Below, in pieces: positions 45,192-52,873 of a stretch of 52,873 bases of DNA (position 1 is its first letter; each line of letters starts with the position of its first letter). A program made the position numbers and the translations under genes. The DNA lies in NCBI RefSeq assembly GCF_900199455.1, contig NZ_FZQR01000031.1, positions 1 to 52,873 on the forward strand, written 5' to 3'. Origin of the DNA: Mesorhizobium carmichaelinearum (GTDB lineage: Bacteria; Pseudomonadota; Alphaproteobacteria; Rhizobiales; Rhizobiaceae). The notes below the pieces were generated by a model. The model was not told the origin of the DNA, did not search any database, and worked only from the letters and a program-made list of their open reading frames with translations.

Positions 45192-45875
45192 ATGGAATGG
45201 GATTGGTCCTTTGCGCTGGAGATTATTCCGCTGCTAGCACAGGGCGTGAAGATTACAGTATACGCCGGCCTCTTGGCGTCTGCGCTCGCCATGCTGACTG
45301 GATTGGGGATTGCAATTCTGAGGCGTTCGGCCGGCCCTGTCATGGGATCGGTCGTTCGGTTTGGCGTCGGCTTTGTGCGAGGCACTCCACTGCTGGTACA
45401 GCTTTACTTCACTTTTTACGTCCTGCCCGATGTCGGTATTTACCTAAGCCCTCTGGCAGCGGGAGTGATTACGCTGGGCATCCACTATTCGACCTATACG
45501 TCGGAGGTATATCGGGCAGGTATCGACAATGTTGATCGGGGCCTCTGGGAAGCGGCGAAAGCTCTGAACCTGACCCGGCCACAGACCTGGTGGTACGTTA
45601 TCTTGCCGCAGGCGGTGCCTCCGATGTTGCCCGCGCTTGGCAATTACATCGTTGCGATGTTCAAGGAAACTCCGCTGCTCTCAGTGATCACCGTAATTGA
45701 ACTGATGGGAGAGGCGCGGATCATCGCCAACATACATTATAGATATCTTGAGCCGATGACTATGGTAGGACTATTTTTTCTAGCAGTTAGCGTACCCTCT
45801 GTCATCGCTCTTCAATATCTGGAGAAGCGATACGGAGTAGCGCAGAAGCGCCACCGTACCATGGCAATATTTTGA
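45192..45875 (+). CDS. Amino-acid ABC transporter permease (EhuD-like)
   Basis: This 227-residue permease starts with ATG at 45192 behind a very strong AAAGGAGGGAGG. The membrane helices and loop LWEAAKALNLTRPQTWWYVILP are typical. It pairs with the preceding permease. Confidence 0.9.
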   Translation: MEWDWSFALEIIPLLAQGVKITVYAGLLASALAMLTGLGIAILRRSAGPVMGSVVRFGVGFVRGTPLLVQLYFTFYVLPDVGIYLSPLAAGVITLGIHYSTYTSEVYRAGIDNVDRGLWEAAKALNLTRPQTWWYVILPQAVPPMLPALGNYIVAMFKETPLLSVITVIELMGEARIIANIHYRYLEPMTMVGLFFLAVSVPSVIALQYLEKRYGVAQKRHRTMAIF

Positions 45876-46024
45876 AGGTGATACGCAGGTCTTGGTACGG
45901 TGAGGCAATATGACAGCATAGCCAGACTGCATATTGAGTCTTCGCCATACCATTAGGTACTTTCTGACCACCATTCGGTCAGGTTAAATTTATCATATCG
46001 ATCCGAATTCCAAGGAGGCAGAAC
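45876..46024 (+). promoter_or_regulatory. Gap with small hairpin before third M24 gene
   Basis: These 149 bp contain the dyad CTGACC-ACCATTC-GGTCAG (45964-45982) followed by GTTAAATTT. It may be an operator or a weak terminator of the transport genes. A strong ribosome site AAGGAGG precedes the next start codon. Confidence 0.4.
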
Positions 46025-47194
46025 GTGACGATATACCGGGGTCCGCAGGCATTCCCACGAACAGAATATCTAAGCCGGCTCGCGGCGGTAAAGAAAGAGA
46101 TGTCACGGCGGGACCTCGACGCGCTTGTCGTTACCTCTGCCAGTGACATTACCTATCTAACAGGCTATACGGCACTGTCAGCTTACGTGCCGCAAGGACT
46201 TGTGGTGCAGATCGCAGAGGAAGAACCGACCTTCATTCTGCGCCGTATGGATGCTCCGGCGGCCATCCACGAGACTTTCCTCGATCGCACAAAGATCATC
46301 GGCTATCCGGAGGCACTCGTCGGGAATCCTGACACCGACGGCTACGATGCAATTATCGACTTTTTGCTAGAGTCGGGCCTTGGAAACCGCGGGATAGGGG
46401 TCGAAATCAGTAACCTGTCCGTGCAAACCGCAGAGAAGTTCAAGAGCCGTTTGCCCATGGCCAGGATAGTCGACTGCACCAAAGCAGTTGCCTGGATACG
46501 CCTCGTCAAGTCCGATCGTGAGATTGAAATTATGCGGGAAGCGGCTGCGATTTCCGATGCAGCGATTCTGCGTGCGGCCGAGGTAATACGGCCAGGGGTG
46601 AGAGAGGCCGACGCGATCGCTGAAATTCTGGGCACGCTGGCGCGCGGCGCCAATGGCAAGCCAGGAACAATGATCCAACAGATTGGCTTGTGCTCCTCGC
46701 CGCGCACGGGCACCTGTCACATCCCGTGGAGTGAGGATGTTTTTCGTAATGGCTCGCAGATCAACCTTGAACTTGGCGGTGTGCGCTATGGCTATTGTGC
46801 CGGCATAATGCGCACATTTTCGATTGGCGCGCCGTCTGACCGACTTTTACGCATTCACGACGCGGAGGTCGCAGGGCTTGAGGCTGCGCTTGAGACGATC
46901 CGGCCAGGATCTACCTGTAGCGATGTTGCCAACGCATTCTACCGTAAGATTGAGAAGCAGGGTTTCAGGAAAGAGTCACGCTGCGGCTACGCCCACGGCA
47001 TTGGTTGGCTGGAGCCAACCGCCAGTCTCAAAGACGGCGATACGACGGAATTGAAGGCTAACATGACGTTTCATTTAATGCTTGGAAATTGGATCGATGA
47101 GGACTTTGGCTACGTTATCAGCGAGACCTTTCGAGTGACCGATACGGGAGTCGAAGTTTTGACCAGGGCGCCACGTCAAATCTTCCAGATCTAG
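46025..47194 (+). CDS. M24 family hydrolase, ectoine hydrolase (EutD/DoeA)-like (third copy)
   Basis: This 389-residue enzyme starts with GTG at 46025 behind AAGGAGG. The N-terminal domain contains TSASDITYLTGYTALSAYVP, and the pita-bread part INLELGGVRYGYCAGIMRT lacks the two metallopeptidase Asp. The end RCGYAHGIGWLEPTASLKDG plus MTFHLMLGNWIDEDFGYVIS follows the pattern I know from ectoine hydrolase DoeA. Of the three M24 proteins here it is the most ectoine-hydrolase-like. It follows an ehu-type importer and precedes EutA-like and M20 enzymes, so ring opening or amide cleavage of the imported solute is likely. Confidence 0.84.
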   Translation: MTIYRGPQAFPRTEYLSRLAAVKKEMSRRDLDALVVTSASDITYLTGYTALSAYVPQGLVVQIAEEEPTFILRRMDAPAAIHETFLDRTKIIGYPEALVGNPDTDGYDAIIDFLLESGLGNRGIGVEISNLSVQTAEKFKSRLPMARIVDCTKAVAWIRLVKSDREIEIMREAAAISDAAILRAAEVIRPGVREADAIAEILGTLARGANGKPGTMIQQIGLCSSPRTGTCHIPWSEDVFRNGSQINLELGGVRYGYCAGIMRTFSIGAPSDRLLRIHDAEVAGLEAALETIRPGSTCSDVANAFYRKIEKQGFRKESRCGYAHGIGWLEPTASLKDGDTTELKANMTFHLMLGNWIDEDFGYVISETFRVTDTGVEVLTRAPRQIFQI

Positions 47195-47264
47195 AGGTAA
47201 GCGCCAGCGCCAGACGAGGGAGATCGTAGTTGTTTGTGTCGATTGATAACGAGGTTACGAGGCG

Positions 47265-48002
47265 ATGAAAGGCATAGGCTTGATAACGCTCTCTACCGAT
47301 CCGGTCGGAGAGCACGCCTTTAAGGCAGAGATGGCGAGTTATCCGGTGCGAGTTTTTACAACTCGCACCGCCTATGACGAGGCCGATCATCAAGCTGGGG
47401 GCTTTATCCCGATACCCGATTGGCCCATTTTGCTGGCAACGCTGCCACCTGGTGATTTGGTTGACTTGATAGCGTTTGCGTGCACCTCCGCTACCATTGC
47501 GCTTGGAAATGAGACGCTCCTCAATCATCTCAGTTCCGCGCGGAGCGGCCTTCGCTATACGTCACCAGGAATAGCATCGGTCATGATGATGCAACGATAC
47601 GGCATCAAACGGATCGCGTTGCTCACTCCGTATGGCCCTGCTCTGCACAACAAATTCCCGCCGTATTTTGCATCGCATGGGATCAAAGTGATCGCGGCGC
47701 ATTCGCTGTCGCAGCCCATGACCCTTGTTACCGATGATGACATTGCCCGCGTCCCCATCGAGCGCATTCAATCCGAGCTGGAGGGGCTTTTGGCTTCGGC
47801 GGGTCCTTTGGATGCGCTATTCGTCTCGTGCGCGGCCTTCTCGATCGGGCGACGGGACCTTGCCCGACTGGGCGATGCACTGGGTCACCCAGTGCTGGCT
47901 AGCGTAAATTCGATGGCTTGGCATTCTCTGGATCTGCTTGGCGAACACAGTCTCCGCGACGAGATGGCGGCGGAAATTGGTTTGCCGCGCAATGAAACTT
48001 AG
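47265..48002 (+). CDS. Maleate isomerase / arylmalonate decarboxylase family, EutA-like (second copy)
   Basis: This 245-residue protein starts with ATG at 47265. Catalytic Cys candidates are C73 in FACTSATI and C189 in FVSCAAFS, with LLTPYGP between them as in the other family member at 29552. It is in the same direction as the M24 gene 70 bp upstream and the M20 gene downstream. The pair M24 plus EutA is known from eut clusters. Its exact reaction is unknown; racemisation, isomerisation or decarboxylation are all possible for the fold. Confidence 0.78.
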   Translation: MKGIGLITLSTDPVGEHAFKAEMASYPVRVFTTRTAYDEADHQAGGFIPIPDWPILLATLPPGDLVDLIAFACTSATIALGNETLLNHLSSARSGLRYTSPGIASVMMMQRYGIKRIALLTPYGPALHNKFPPYFASHGIKVIAAHSLSQPMTLVTDDDIARVPIERIQSELEGLLASAGPLDALFVSCAAFSIGRRDLARLGDALGHPVLASVNSMAWHSLDLLGEHSLRDEMAAEIGLPRNET

Positions 48003-48189
48003 GCGTCGTTCCAAAAGACGAATACGTGGAACGCGGATAGCCAATTTCAGCTGATCTTCTGACGCACGAGATCTCAGCAGGTGCCAAACAGGAGTGACGA
48101 ACCTTCGCGGAGTTTGCCGGTATTCGGCGTGCTCCAGGAAACGATGAAGGCGATTTTGATCAGATGCGTGCGACGAGGAGCCCAACGAT

Positions 48190-49371
48190 ATGAACTCTGG
48201 GGTCAACAGTTTTCTTACCGATTCTGAACATCAGGCGCTGCTAGAGTTGCGTCACGCGTTGCATCGAGAGCCGGAGTTATCAAACAACGAGTGGAAGACA
48301 CAACAGCGTATCCGGGAAACACTCGAACGATTCGGGCTCACCGACGCGAAGGTGTTTCACGACACGGGACTTTACATCGACATCGAGGGAACTGCTTCGG
48401 GTAAGGAGCGCTCGCTTGCAGTTAGGGGTGATATTGATGCTCTCCCGATCCGTGAGGATAGGGAGGATCTGCCTTATCGCTCTCAGGTAGAGGGCATAAT
48501 GCACGCGTGCGGTCACGATATGCATGCTTCGATCGCCATGGGCGTTGCGTTGGCCTTTCACAGGTTACGGCAGAATTTTGCTGGGACGGTTCGGGTGGTG
48601 TTCCAGCCGGCTGAGGAAGCCGAGCCCCTCGGGGGAAGGTCTGTTGTGGAAGAGGACTTGCTTGTCGGCTTTGATCTGGCCGTGGGCTTTCATGTCGATC
48701 CCTCCATGCCTCGCGGCAAATATGGTGCTCTTCCCGGTCCAGTCACGCAATCGGCTGACCAGTTCAGCGTCACAGTGACCGGCACCTCCGCGCACGGAGC
48801 AACTCCGCACGCTGGCGTTGATGCCATCGCGATCGCCGCTGCATTCGTCAACGAGGTCCAAAAGGTCGTGTCGCGGGAAATGCCTATAGATGATAGATCA
48901 ATCATCACTATAGGTACAATTCATGGAGGACACGCAACCAACATAATTTGTCCTTCGGTTGTGCTGGAAGGCACAATCAGGACAAGCAGTCCGGCACGCC
49001 GGGCTCAGCTATCCCAACGGGTACGGGAAATCGCACAAGGTGTCGCGGTAATGCACCGCGGCAACGCCGAGTGCGTTATATGTTCAGGTGAGCCTGCCGT
49101 GATAAACGACGCCGATATGGTCAACCGGTTTCGCAGCACGGTGCTGGAGGTGGCTGGGCCCGATGCTTTTTCGCAGGACATTTCGCGCAGCGGCAGCGAT
49201 GATTTCGGCTTCTACGCTCAATGCATCCCCTCCATCTATTTTTTGTTCGGCAGCGGCGAGCCCGGCAAGAACTCTGGTCTCCATACACCGACTTTCGCCG
49301 TTTCGGACGAAATTCTCATTCCCACAACTGAGCTAGCCATCACGTACTGTTTTTCCCTGCTCGAAGGATAA
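48190..49371 (+). CDS. M20 family amidohydrolase (hippurate hydrolase / IAA-amino acid hydrolase type)
   Basis: This 393-residue zinc amidohydrolase of the M20D group starts with ATG at 48190, 8 nt after GAGGAG. Visible are VRGDIDALPI, the metal motif MHACGHDMHAS, FQPAEEAEPLGGR, GFHVDPSMPRG and the final HTPTFAVSDE. Such enzymes split N-acyl amino acids. As the last gene of the cluster it may remove an acyl group after ring opening, the step done by EutE/DoeB in classical ectoine use. An indole- or hippurate-type substrate is the alternative. Confidence 0.9.
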   Translation: MNSGVNSFLTDSEHQALLELRHALHREPELSNNEWKTQQRIRETLERFGLTDAKVFHDTGLYIDIEGTASGKERSLAVRGDIDALPIREDREDLPYRSQVEGIMHACGHDMHASIAMGVALAFHRLRQNFAGTVRVVFQPAEEAEPLGGRSVVEEDLLVGFDLAVGFHVDPSMPRGKYGALPGPVTQSADQFSVTVTGTSAHGATPHAGVDAIAIAAAFVNEVQKVVSREMPIDDRSIITIGTIHGGHATNIICPSVVLEGTIRTSSPARRAQLSQRVREIAQGVAVMHRGNAECVICSGEPAVINDADMVNRFRSTVLEVAGPDAFSQDISRSGSDDFGFYAQCIPSIYFLFGSGEPGKNSGLHTPTFAVSDEILIPTTELAITYCFSLLEG

Positions 49372-49521
49372 AACTGCGATCGCTGGTGCCGGCAACTGGC
49401 CCCATCATGTCGGCTGCGTCGTCTCTTCGGGCGGGTGTGATTCGGCATCATAAAATAACCCTGGTGCCTACATGAAATCAACAACATAGGGTGCCGATCG
49501 GCATCCGGACCCTACGCCGAT

Positions 49522-49850
49522 TCACAGCTTGCAGGTCTGGATTGGGGTATAGAAGACGGCTGCACGCTTGCCGCCGGTGCCGGAGCCGGTCCAGTTTCGG
49601 CGGATAGCGCGTTCGGCGGCATTGTTGGTCATCTCAAGACGGCCATCTTCGGTAAAGCGGCAGAGCTCCTCCTGCGATTGAGGCTGTAGCGGCTTTGGCG
49701 AGGTCCGCTTTGCGGCTGATCCTGCCCAGACTGGTCTCCAGATAATCCTTTGAGGCTGGCCAGCAACGGCGCGCTTTGAGCTTGGCGCACGGCCATGGTC
49801 TGCGGTGTGCAGGATTTGCCGTCGACGAGGCGATGGAATAGATTCAGCAT
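49522..49850 (-). pseudogene. IS66-family transposase remnant
   Basis: Pieces of a TnpC protein lie in three frames on the minus strand: AVRQAQSAPLLASLKG, then DYLETSLGRISRKADLAKA, then LCRFTEDGRLEMTNNAAERA with the catalytic Glu, ending GGKRAAVFYTPIQTCKL. It is decayed by frameshifts and deletions. A long frame continuing to 50403 is chance. It is distinct from the IS66 copies at 1 and 31117. Confidence 0.75.
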
Positions 49851-50109
49851 ATATGTCCGGAACGGCCCGCCAGACCCTTGAATTGAAAAGAGCTATTCCC
49901 AATCTTTTCCTATGTCTCGAGTGCGGCGTGCCGGATGTCGGGTCGAGCAGGAGCAGAAGGATCGCACGGAAACGATCTTCTTTGAAATACCGTGTTCCGT
50001 GCTGGTTTGCCGTGGCGATCGCCAACGTCGGGCGTGCTCTTGCCGAAAGGGACATGATGGCCGCGCACGGTAGGATCGGTTGGCGCTCACGGTTTGAAGG
50101 GAGGTCACT

Positions 50110-50424
50110 ATGGAAAGTGCTACGTTCAAGCAGCCGGTTTTCGTGAGAGACGACAGCTATGTGGTCCAAAAGATCGGCTGTGTCATGGATGCAATAGAGT
50201 TTCTGGAAGAATGGCCGGTTGAAAAGCGTGGCCTCCTCCACGCAGCGGCGTGTGATACGTGCTACTCCGCATACGATGGTCGGAAGTCTGTCGAGGCGGC
50301 GAACAAGGCCTTCACGGCTTGGGCACGCAGGGTCGGTGTCATCGAGGACGTGCCCGCGGCGCCGCCATGGATGACAGGGCCGAAGATCAGCAACGCAGAT
50401 CATCTGTTGGAAGGTGACGGCTGA
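50110..50424 (+). CDS. DUF982 domain protein
   Basis: This 104-residue protein starts with ATG at 50110, 5 nt after GGGAGG. The DUF982 pattern is visible: VQKIGCVMDAIEFLEEWP, KRGLLHAAACDTCYSAYDG, then AFTAWARRVGVIED. Such proteins are abundant and of unknown function in rhizobia, often on plasmids. It is related to the gene at 51385-51687. Confidence 0.82.
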   Translation: MESATFKQPVFVRDDSYVVQKIGCVMDAIEFLEEWPVEKRGLLHAAACDTCYSAYDGRKSVEAANKAFTAWARRVGVIEDVPAAPPWMTGPKISNADHLLEGDG

Positions 50425-50469
50425 ATTTACTGCGGCGGTAATCCTAGGCCGCAGCAGCAGAGCGGCGCG

Positions 50470-51130
50470 TCAACGTAACATGGCAGTCCTGGCTGGCTCC
50501 GCGCGAGGCAGGTAGAGATGAACTGTTGTGCCCCGGCCGATCGTTGAATCGATACTGACAGGACCCCCAGATTGTTTGACAAAGCCATAGACCTGGCTGA
50601 GGCCGAGGCCTGTTCCCTTGCCGTTCTGCCTGGTGGTGAAAAACGGCTCGAATACTTGCGACAGGACGTCCTCGCTCATTCCGCATCCGGTATCGCTGAT
50701 ACCCTTTGGACGACAGATTTTGCGGGTGCCTGGAGTCGAGACCGTCCGATGGCTTGTTGTCCGTCACGATCGTCAGCGTGCCTTGTCCGCTCATAGCATC
50801 GCGCGCATTGATGGCCAGGTTGAGAATTGCGGTCTCCAACTGACCGGGATCAACAAATGCCTCCCCAAGGCCGGGATCGAATTTTGTTACCACATCGATG
50901 GCGTTGCCCACGGCGTGCTTTACGATTTGCAAGAAAGGTTCAATCAGGACGTTTGCGTTTACCGACTGCGGGGTGAGCGACTGGCGACGAGAGAAGGCAA
51001 GTGAATGCGGGGTAGCGCGCTGCAAAAAACCGTTGGCCCGGCCTGTCGTCGAGGAACGTTTTTCGCAGTTAAAAATTGTAAGCGAAACCGAAAGCCAAGG
51101 TGGTGACCATGAAGTATGAAGGCACAGGTG
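50470..51130 (-). pseudogene. Sensor histidine kinase remnant
   Basis: Decayed kinase pieces are present: LAFSRRQSLTPQSVNANVLI (end of the dimerisation helix), then VDPGQLETAILNLAINARDA (N-box). After a frameshift near 50690 comes the G-box part MSEDVLSQVFEPFFTTRQNG and GTGLGLSQVYGFVKQSGG, ending at 50470. The phospho-His region is degraded and no sensor domain is left. It resembles hybrid kinases of rhizobia. Confidence 0.75.
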
Positions 51131-51384
51131 CTTCGCACGCTGCTTCGATCCGCGAAGCAATTCGCAGCCCCGAGAATAGGCGCTGCCCCGCTCGTTGAAG
51201 GCGTTCGCTCTCAACGGTGAAATTCCACGTGAGCTAAAGGCATTGCTGGAGAGACTCGAGGCCGTCGAACAAAACGCTGGCGCGACTGCGAGAAACTGCA
51301 ACGAGGTTTTGATGGCGCCCGTCGGCCTAGTCGAAATCAGGTTGCCGCGCCGCCGCCACCTTAGCCTTCCGCTGGTGCCGCGGT

Positions 51385-51687
51385 TTACTTCTCGGCCTCC
51401 CTTCTTCTTGTATGAGTTGCTCCGGCAAGCCATGGCTGCGGTTGCCGCGAGTCCTCCAGTAGCCCGGCAATCCTGGCGAAACTGACAAACGATTGGCGCG
51501 CCTGATCAACCGTCATCTGGCCGGCGATCGCAGCGTTGCAGCTCCTTTCGGCACAGGAAAAGACCGGCCCGCGGCGGCCCTTAGGCCAGCGTCGCAGGAA
51601 TTCGATTGCGTCGCGAACAGTGTTGATTTCCCGGATCGTGTCCTCCACGGTCACCTTCACGGGAACGAAGAATTGTAACTTGGTCAT
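51385..51687 (-). CDS. DUF982 domain protein (second copy)
   Basis: This 100-residue protein starts with ATG at 51687 behind GGGAGG. The pattern INTVRDAIEFLRRWPKGRRG, CNAAIAGQMTVDQARQSFVS and ending RIAGLLED matches the DUF982 protein at 50110. Function unknown. The two genes face each other across the kinase remnant. Confidence 0.82.
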   Translation of the reverse strand: MTKLQFFVPVKVTVEDTIREINTVRDAIEFLRRWPKGRRGPVFSCAERSCNAAIAGQMTVDQARQSFVSFARIAGLLEDSRQPQPWLAGATHTRRREAEK

Positions 51688-51732
51688 TGTTGCCTCCCGT
51701 CTCGATTCTGCCGTTTCATTCCGGGCGCATTT

Positions 51733-52140
51733 TTACCAGCGACCGCGGATAATTCTTGTCATCCGGTTCATCACAGGCTGGCCTTCCGGCGGACTGTCCT
51801 GGACCACATAATCCAGCTTCTGGCGCCGCGCATAGGCAATGGCAGCTTCGCGCGTCGGGAAATTGAGCTCGACCTGAGTCAGGGTGTCATCGCTGCCGGT
51901 ATAACCCATCAGCGGTTCAACGAAGGGTGGCGTGCGCCGCTCGAATATAAGCCGCCAGGGCCGCGACGCAATGCGGGCCGACGTGATGACCGACCGGCTG
52001 GGCGGGAATATCCGGGCTGTGACCGGTCGTGGCAGCTTTGGCGGGGTAGTATGCAGTATCATCGGCCGATTGTTATCGTCGGCCTGCCAATGCTTTTCGT
52101 CGATCCGATAGCTCAGGTTTCCTGCAAGTTGCTCGATCAT
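51733..52140 (-). CDS. NDUFS4-type (ETC complex I subunit) family protein
   Basis: This 135-residue protein starts with ATG at 52140, 6 nt after GGGGAGG; the ATG at 52146 touches that site and is less likely. The C-terminal half shows RPWRLIFERRTPPFVEPLMG and TREAAIAYARRQKLDYVVQ, the signature of the NDUFS4-like family, whose chromosomal members are accessory to NADH dehydrogenase. A copy next to small heat-shock genes on an accessory region is likely a stress-related paralogue. It lies 74 bp after hsp20 in the same direction. Confidence 0.8.
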   Translation of the reverse strand: MIEQLAGNLSYRIDEKHWQADDNNRPMILHTTPPKLPRPVTARIFPPSRSVITSARIASRPWRLIFERRTPPFVEPLMGYTGSDDTLTQVELNFPTREAAIAYARRQKLDYVVQDSPPEGQPVMNRMTRIIRGRW

Positions 52141-52166
52141 GGACATCCTCCCCGACGGCAGGATGG

Positions 52167-52196
52167 CCCGCCGGGCACAGGCATGCGCCCGGCGGG
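52167..52196 (-). terminator. GC-rich hairpin between hsp20 and NDUFS4-type gene
   Basis: A perfect 10-bp stem CCCGCCGGGC / GCCCGGCGGG with a 10-nt loop lies in the 74-bp gap. There is no T-run, so it may only weaken read-through or stabilise the hsp20 message. Confidence 0.4.
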
Positions 52197-52214
52197 GTGG
52201 TTGATCATCGGCGT

Positions 52215-52739
52215 TCAATTGCCCTTGTTTATCGCGATCCGCTTGGCGTTTGCCTGCGCCTTCGCGTTCTTCGGCAACGTGACGTCGAGCACGCCGTTCT
52301 TGAACGTCGCGGCCACCTTGTCCTGCTCGACGTCGCGTCCCAACGCTAGACGGCGTTCGAAGCGGCCGTAGTAGCGCTCGCTGAACTGGCGATCCCTGTC
52401 CTCGGTTTCCGACTTCTTCTCGCCGCGGAGTGTCAACACGCCGTCTTCGAGCATGACCTCGATGTCCTTTTCCTCGAGGCCAGGGACCTCGGCCGTGACG
52501 CGGATTTCCTTCTCGTTCTCCGCGATTTCGACGTTTGGCCATAATCCATTACCCATCCGGCCATTGCCCATCCGACCGAGCACTGATGGCGCGTCGAAGC
52601 CACGAAAAACCTCGTCGAACAGACGGTTGACATTGCGGTGGAGCGACATGAACGGATCAATGTCATCGCCGCGATAAAGACTTGGAGCCTGGCTGTTGCC
52701 GTTGCCCCGGCTCCACGGGATCAGGTCACGTACACTCAT
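52215..52739 (-). CDS. Small heat-shock protein Hsp20 / alpha-crystallin family
   Basis: This 174-residue chaperone holds unfolding proteins. ATG at 52739 follows AAAGGAGGG. The alpha-crystallin domain runs about 65-165: VEIAENEKEIRVTAEVPGLE, DGVLTLRGEKK, FERRLALGRDV and the closing AATFKNGVLDVTLPK, then the C-terminal KRIAI anchor. Within the N-terminal part MGNGRMGNG is a small tandem duplication. It follows another probable hsp20 gene by 43 bp, so they form a stress operon with the NDUFS4-type gene. Confidence 0.93.
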   Translation of the reverse strand: MSVRDLIPWSRGNGNSQAPSLYRGDDIDPFMSLHRNVNRLFDEVFRGFDAPSVLGRMGNGRMGNGLWPNVEIAENEKEIRVTAEVPGLEEKDIEVMLEDGVLTLRGEKKSETEDRDRQFSERYYGRFERRLALGRDVEQDKVAATFKNGVLDVTLPKNAKAQANAKRIAINKGN

Positions 52740-52782
52740 TTGTCCCTCCTCCTTTCTTCTTCAGGCTGCAGCTTTGCGGGCA

Positions 52783-52873
52783 TCAGGCGGCTACGTTACC
52801 CTCAATCCGCTTGGAATTCGGCTTCTTGCCGGGACCGGCATTGATGGCGATCCGGCGCGGCTTCATCTCCTCG
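52783..52873 (-). CDS. Probable Hsp20 protein, C-terminal end (partial)
   Basis: The minus-strand frame enters from the window edge and reads EEMKPRRIAINAGPGKKPNS to a stop at 52783. The xxMKPRRIxI pattern is like the C-terminal anchor of small heat-shock proteins. With only 29 residues visible the call depends on the following hsp20 gene. Confidence 0.5.
   Translation of the reverse strand, partial: EEMKPRRIAINAGPGKKPNSKRIEGNVAA

Noticed and set aside
49522..50403. A 293-codon minus-strand frame
   Set aside because: Only the last 50 codons or so match IS66 transposase. The rest is a chance frame that also runs antisense to the DUF982 gene.
1..52873. CRISPR arrays, tRNA or rRNA genes, prophage
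   Set aside because: No regularly spaced repeats, cloverleaf sequences, rRNA stretches or phage structural genes were seen on either strand by eye.

Overview
The window looks like an accessory region (symbiosis island or large plasmid) of a rhizobium-type alphaproteobacterium. The evidence is GC-rich coding, remnants of IS66, IS3 and other insertion sequences, a RepB/ParB-like fragment, two DUF982 proteins typical of rhizobia, and transport and catabolic genes resembling the ehu/eut (ectoine use) and sox (sarcosine oxidase) sets of Sinorhizobium and Mesorhizobium. I see no nod, nif, tRNA, rRNA or CRISPR locus. The genus is not decided by the sequence.

Layout. 1-0.4 kb: tail of an IS66-type element cutting into an aldehyde dehydrogenase gene. 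0.4-6.4 kb (minus): an operon of EutB-like PLP dehydratase, EutC-like cyclodeaminase, M20 deacylase, class III aminotransferase (one frameshift) and truncated aldehyde dehydrogenase. 6.9-8.1 kb: a creatinase/ectoine-hydrolase-type M24 enzyme. 8.3-9.55 kb: an IS3-family element whose middle is inverted. 9.8-10.9 kb: a Tat-type solute-binding protein. 11.7-16.7 kb: soxBDAG, heterotetrameric sarcosine oxidase. 17.1-23.5 kb: polyamine-type ABC importer, a second M24 enzyme and a GntR regulator. 23.6-24.9 kb: decayed aspartase. 25.3-28.4 kb (minus): a second polyamine-type importer whose binding-protein gene is only a stump. 28.6-30.3 kb: GntR regulator and EutA-like enzyme. 30.6-34.5 kb: a dihydrodipicolinate-synthase-family gene split by a complete IS66 element with an 8-bp target duplication. 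34.5-36.0 kb: patchwork of gene fragments. 36.0-40.2 kb: an asnC-ssd-atf module between transposon ends. 40.3-49.4 kb: LysR, amidase, ehu-type ABC importer, third M24 enzyme, second EutA-like enzyme and M20 amidohydrolase. 49.5-52.9 kb: IS66 remnant, two DUF982 genes around a decayed histidine kinase, an NDUFS4-type protein and small heat-shock proteins.

How the genes work together. The recurring theme is import of a small nitrogenous solute, opening or hydrolysis by a creatinase-fold enzyme, processing by Eut-like enzymes or sarcosine oxidase, deacylation (M20), transamination and aldehyde oxidation. EutA-, EutB-, EutC- and EutD-like enzymes plus the asnC-ssd-atf tail are the parts of the known ectoine/hydroxyectoine route. 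Here they are scattered, duplicated and combined with M20 enzymes instead of EutE/DoeB, so the substrates are probably different. A shared operator-like motif around CTGTATATAG lies at promoters in front of the eutB operon, the first M24 gene, the binding protein, soxB, the second importer and the EutA-like gene. It ties the left 30 kb into one probable regulon, plausibly controlled by the two GntR-FCD proteins. This regulon is the best candidate for an undescribed system in the window.
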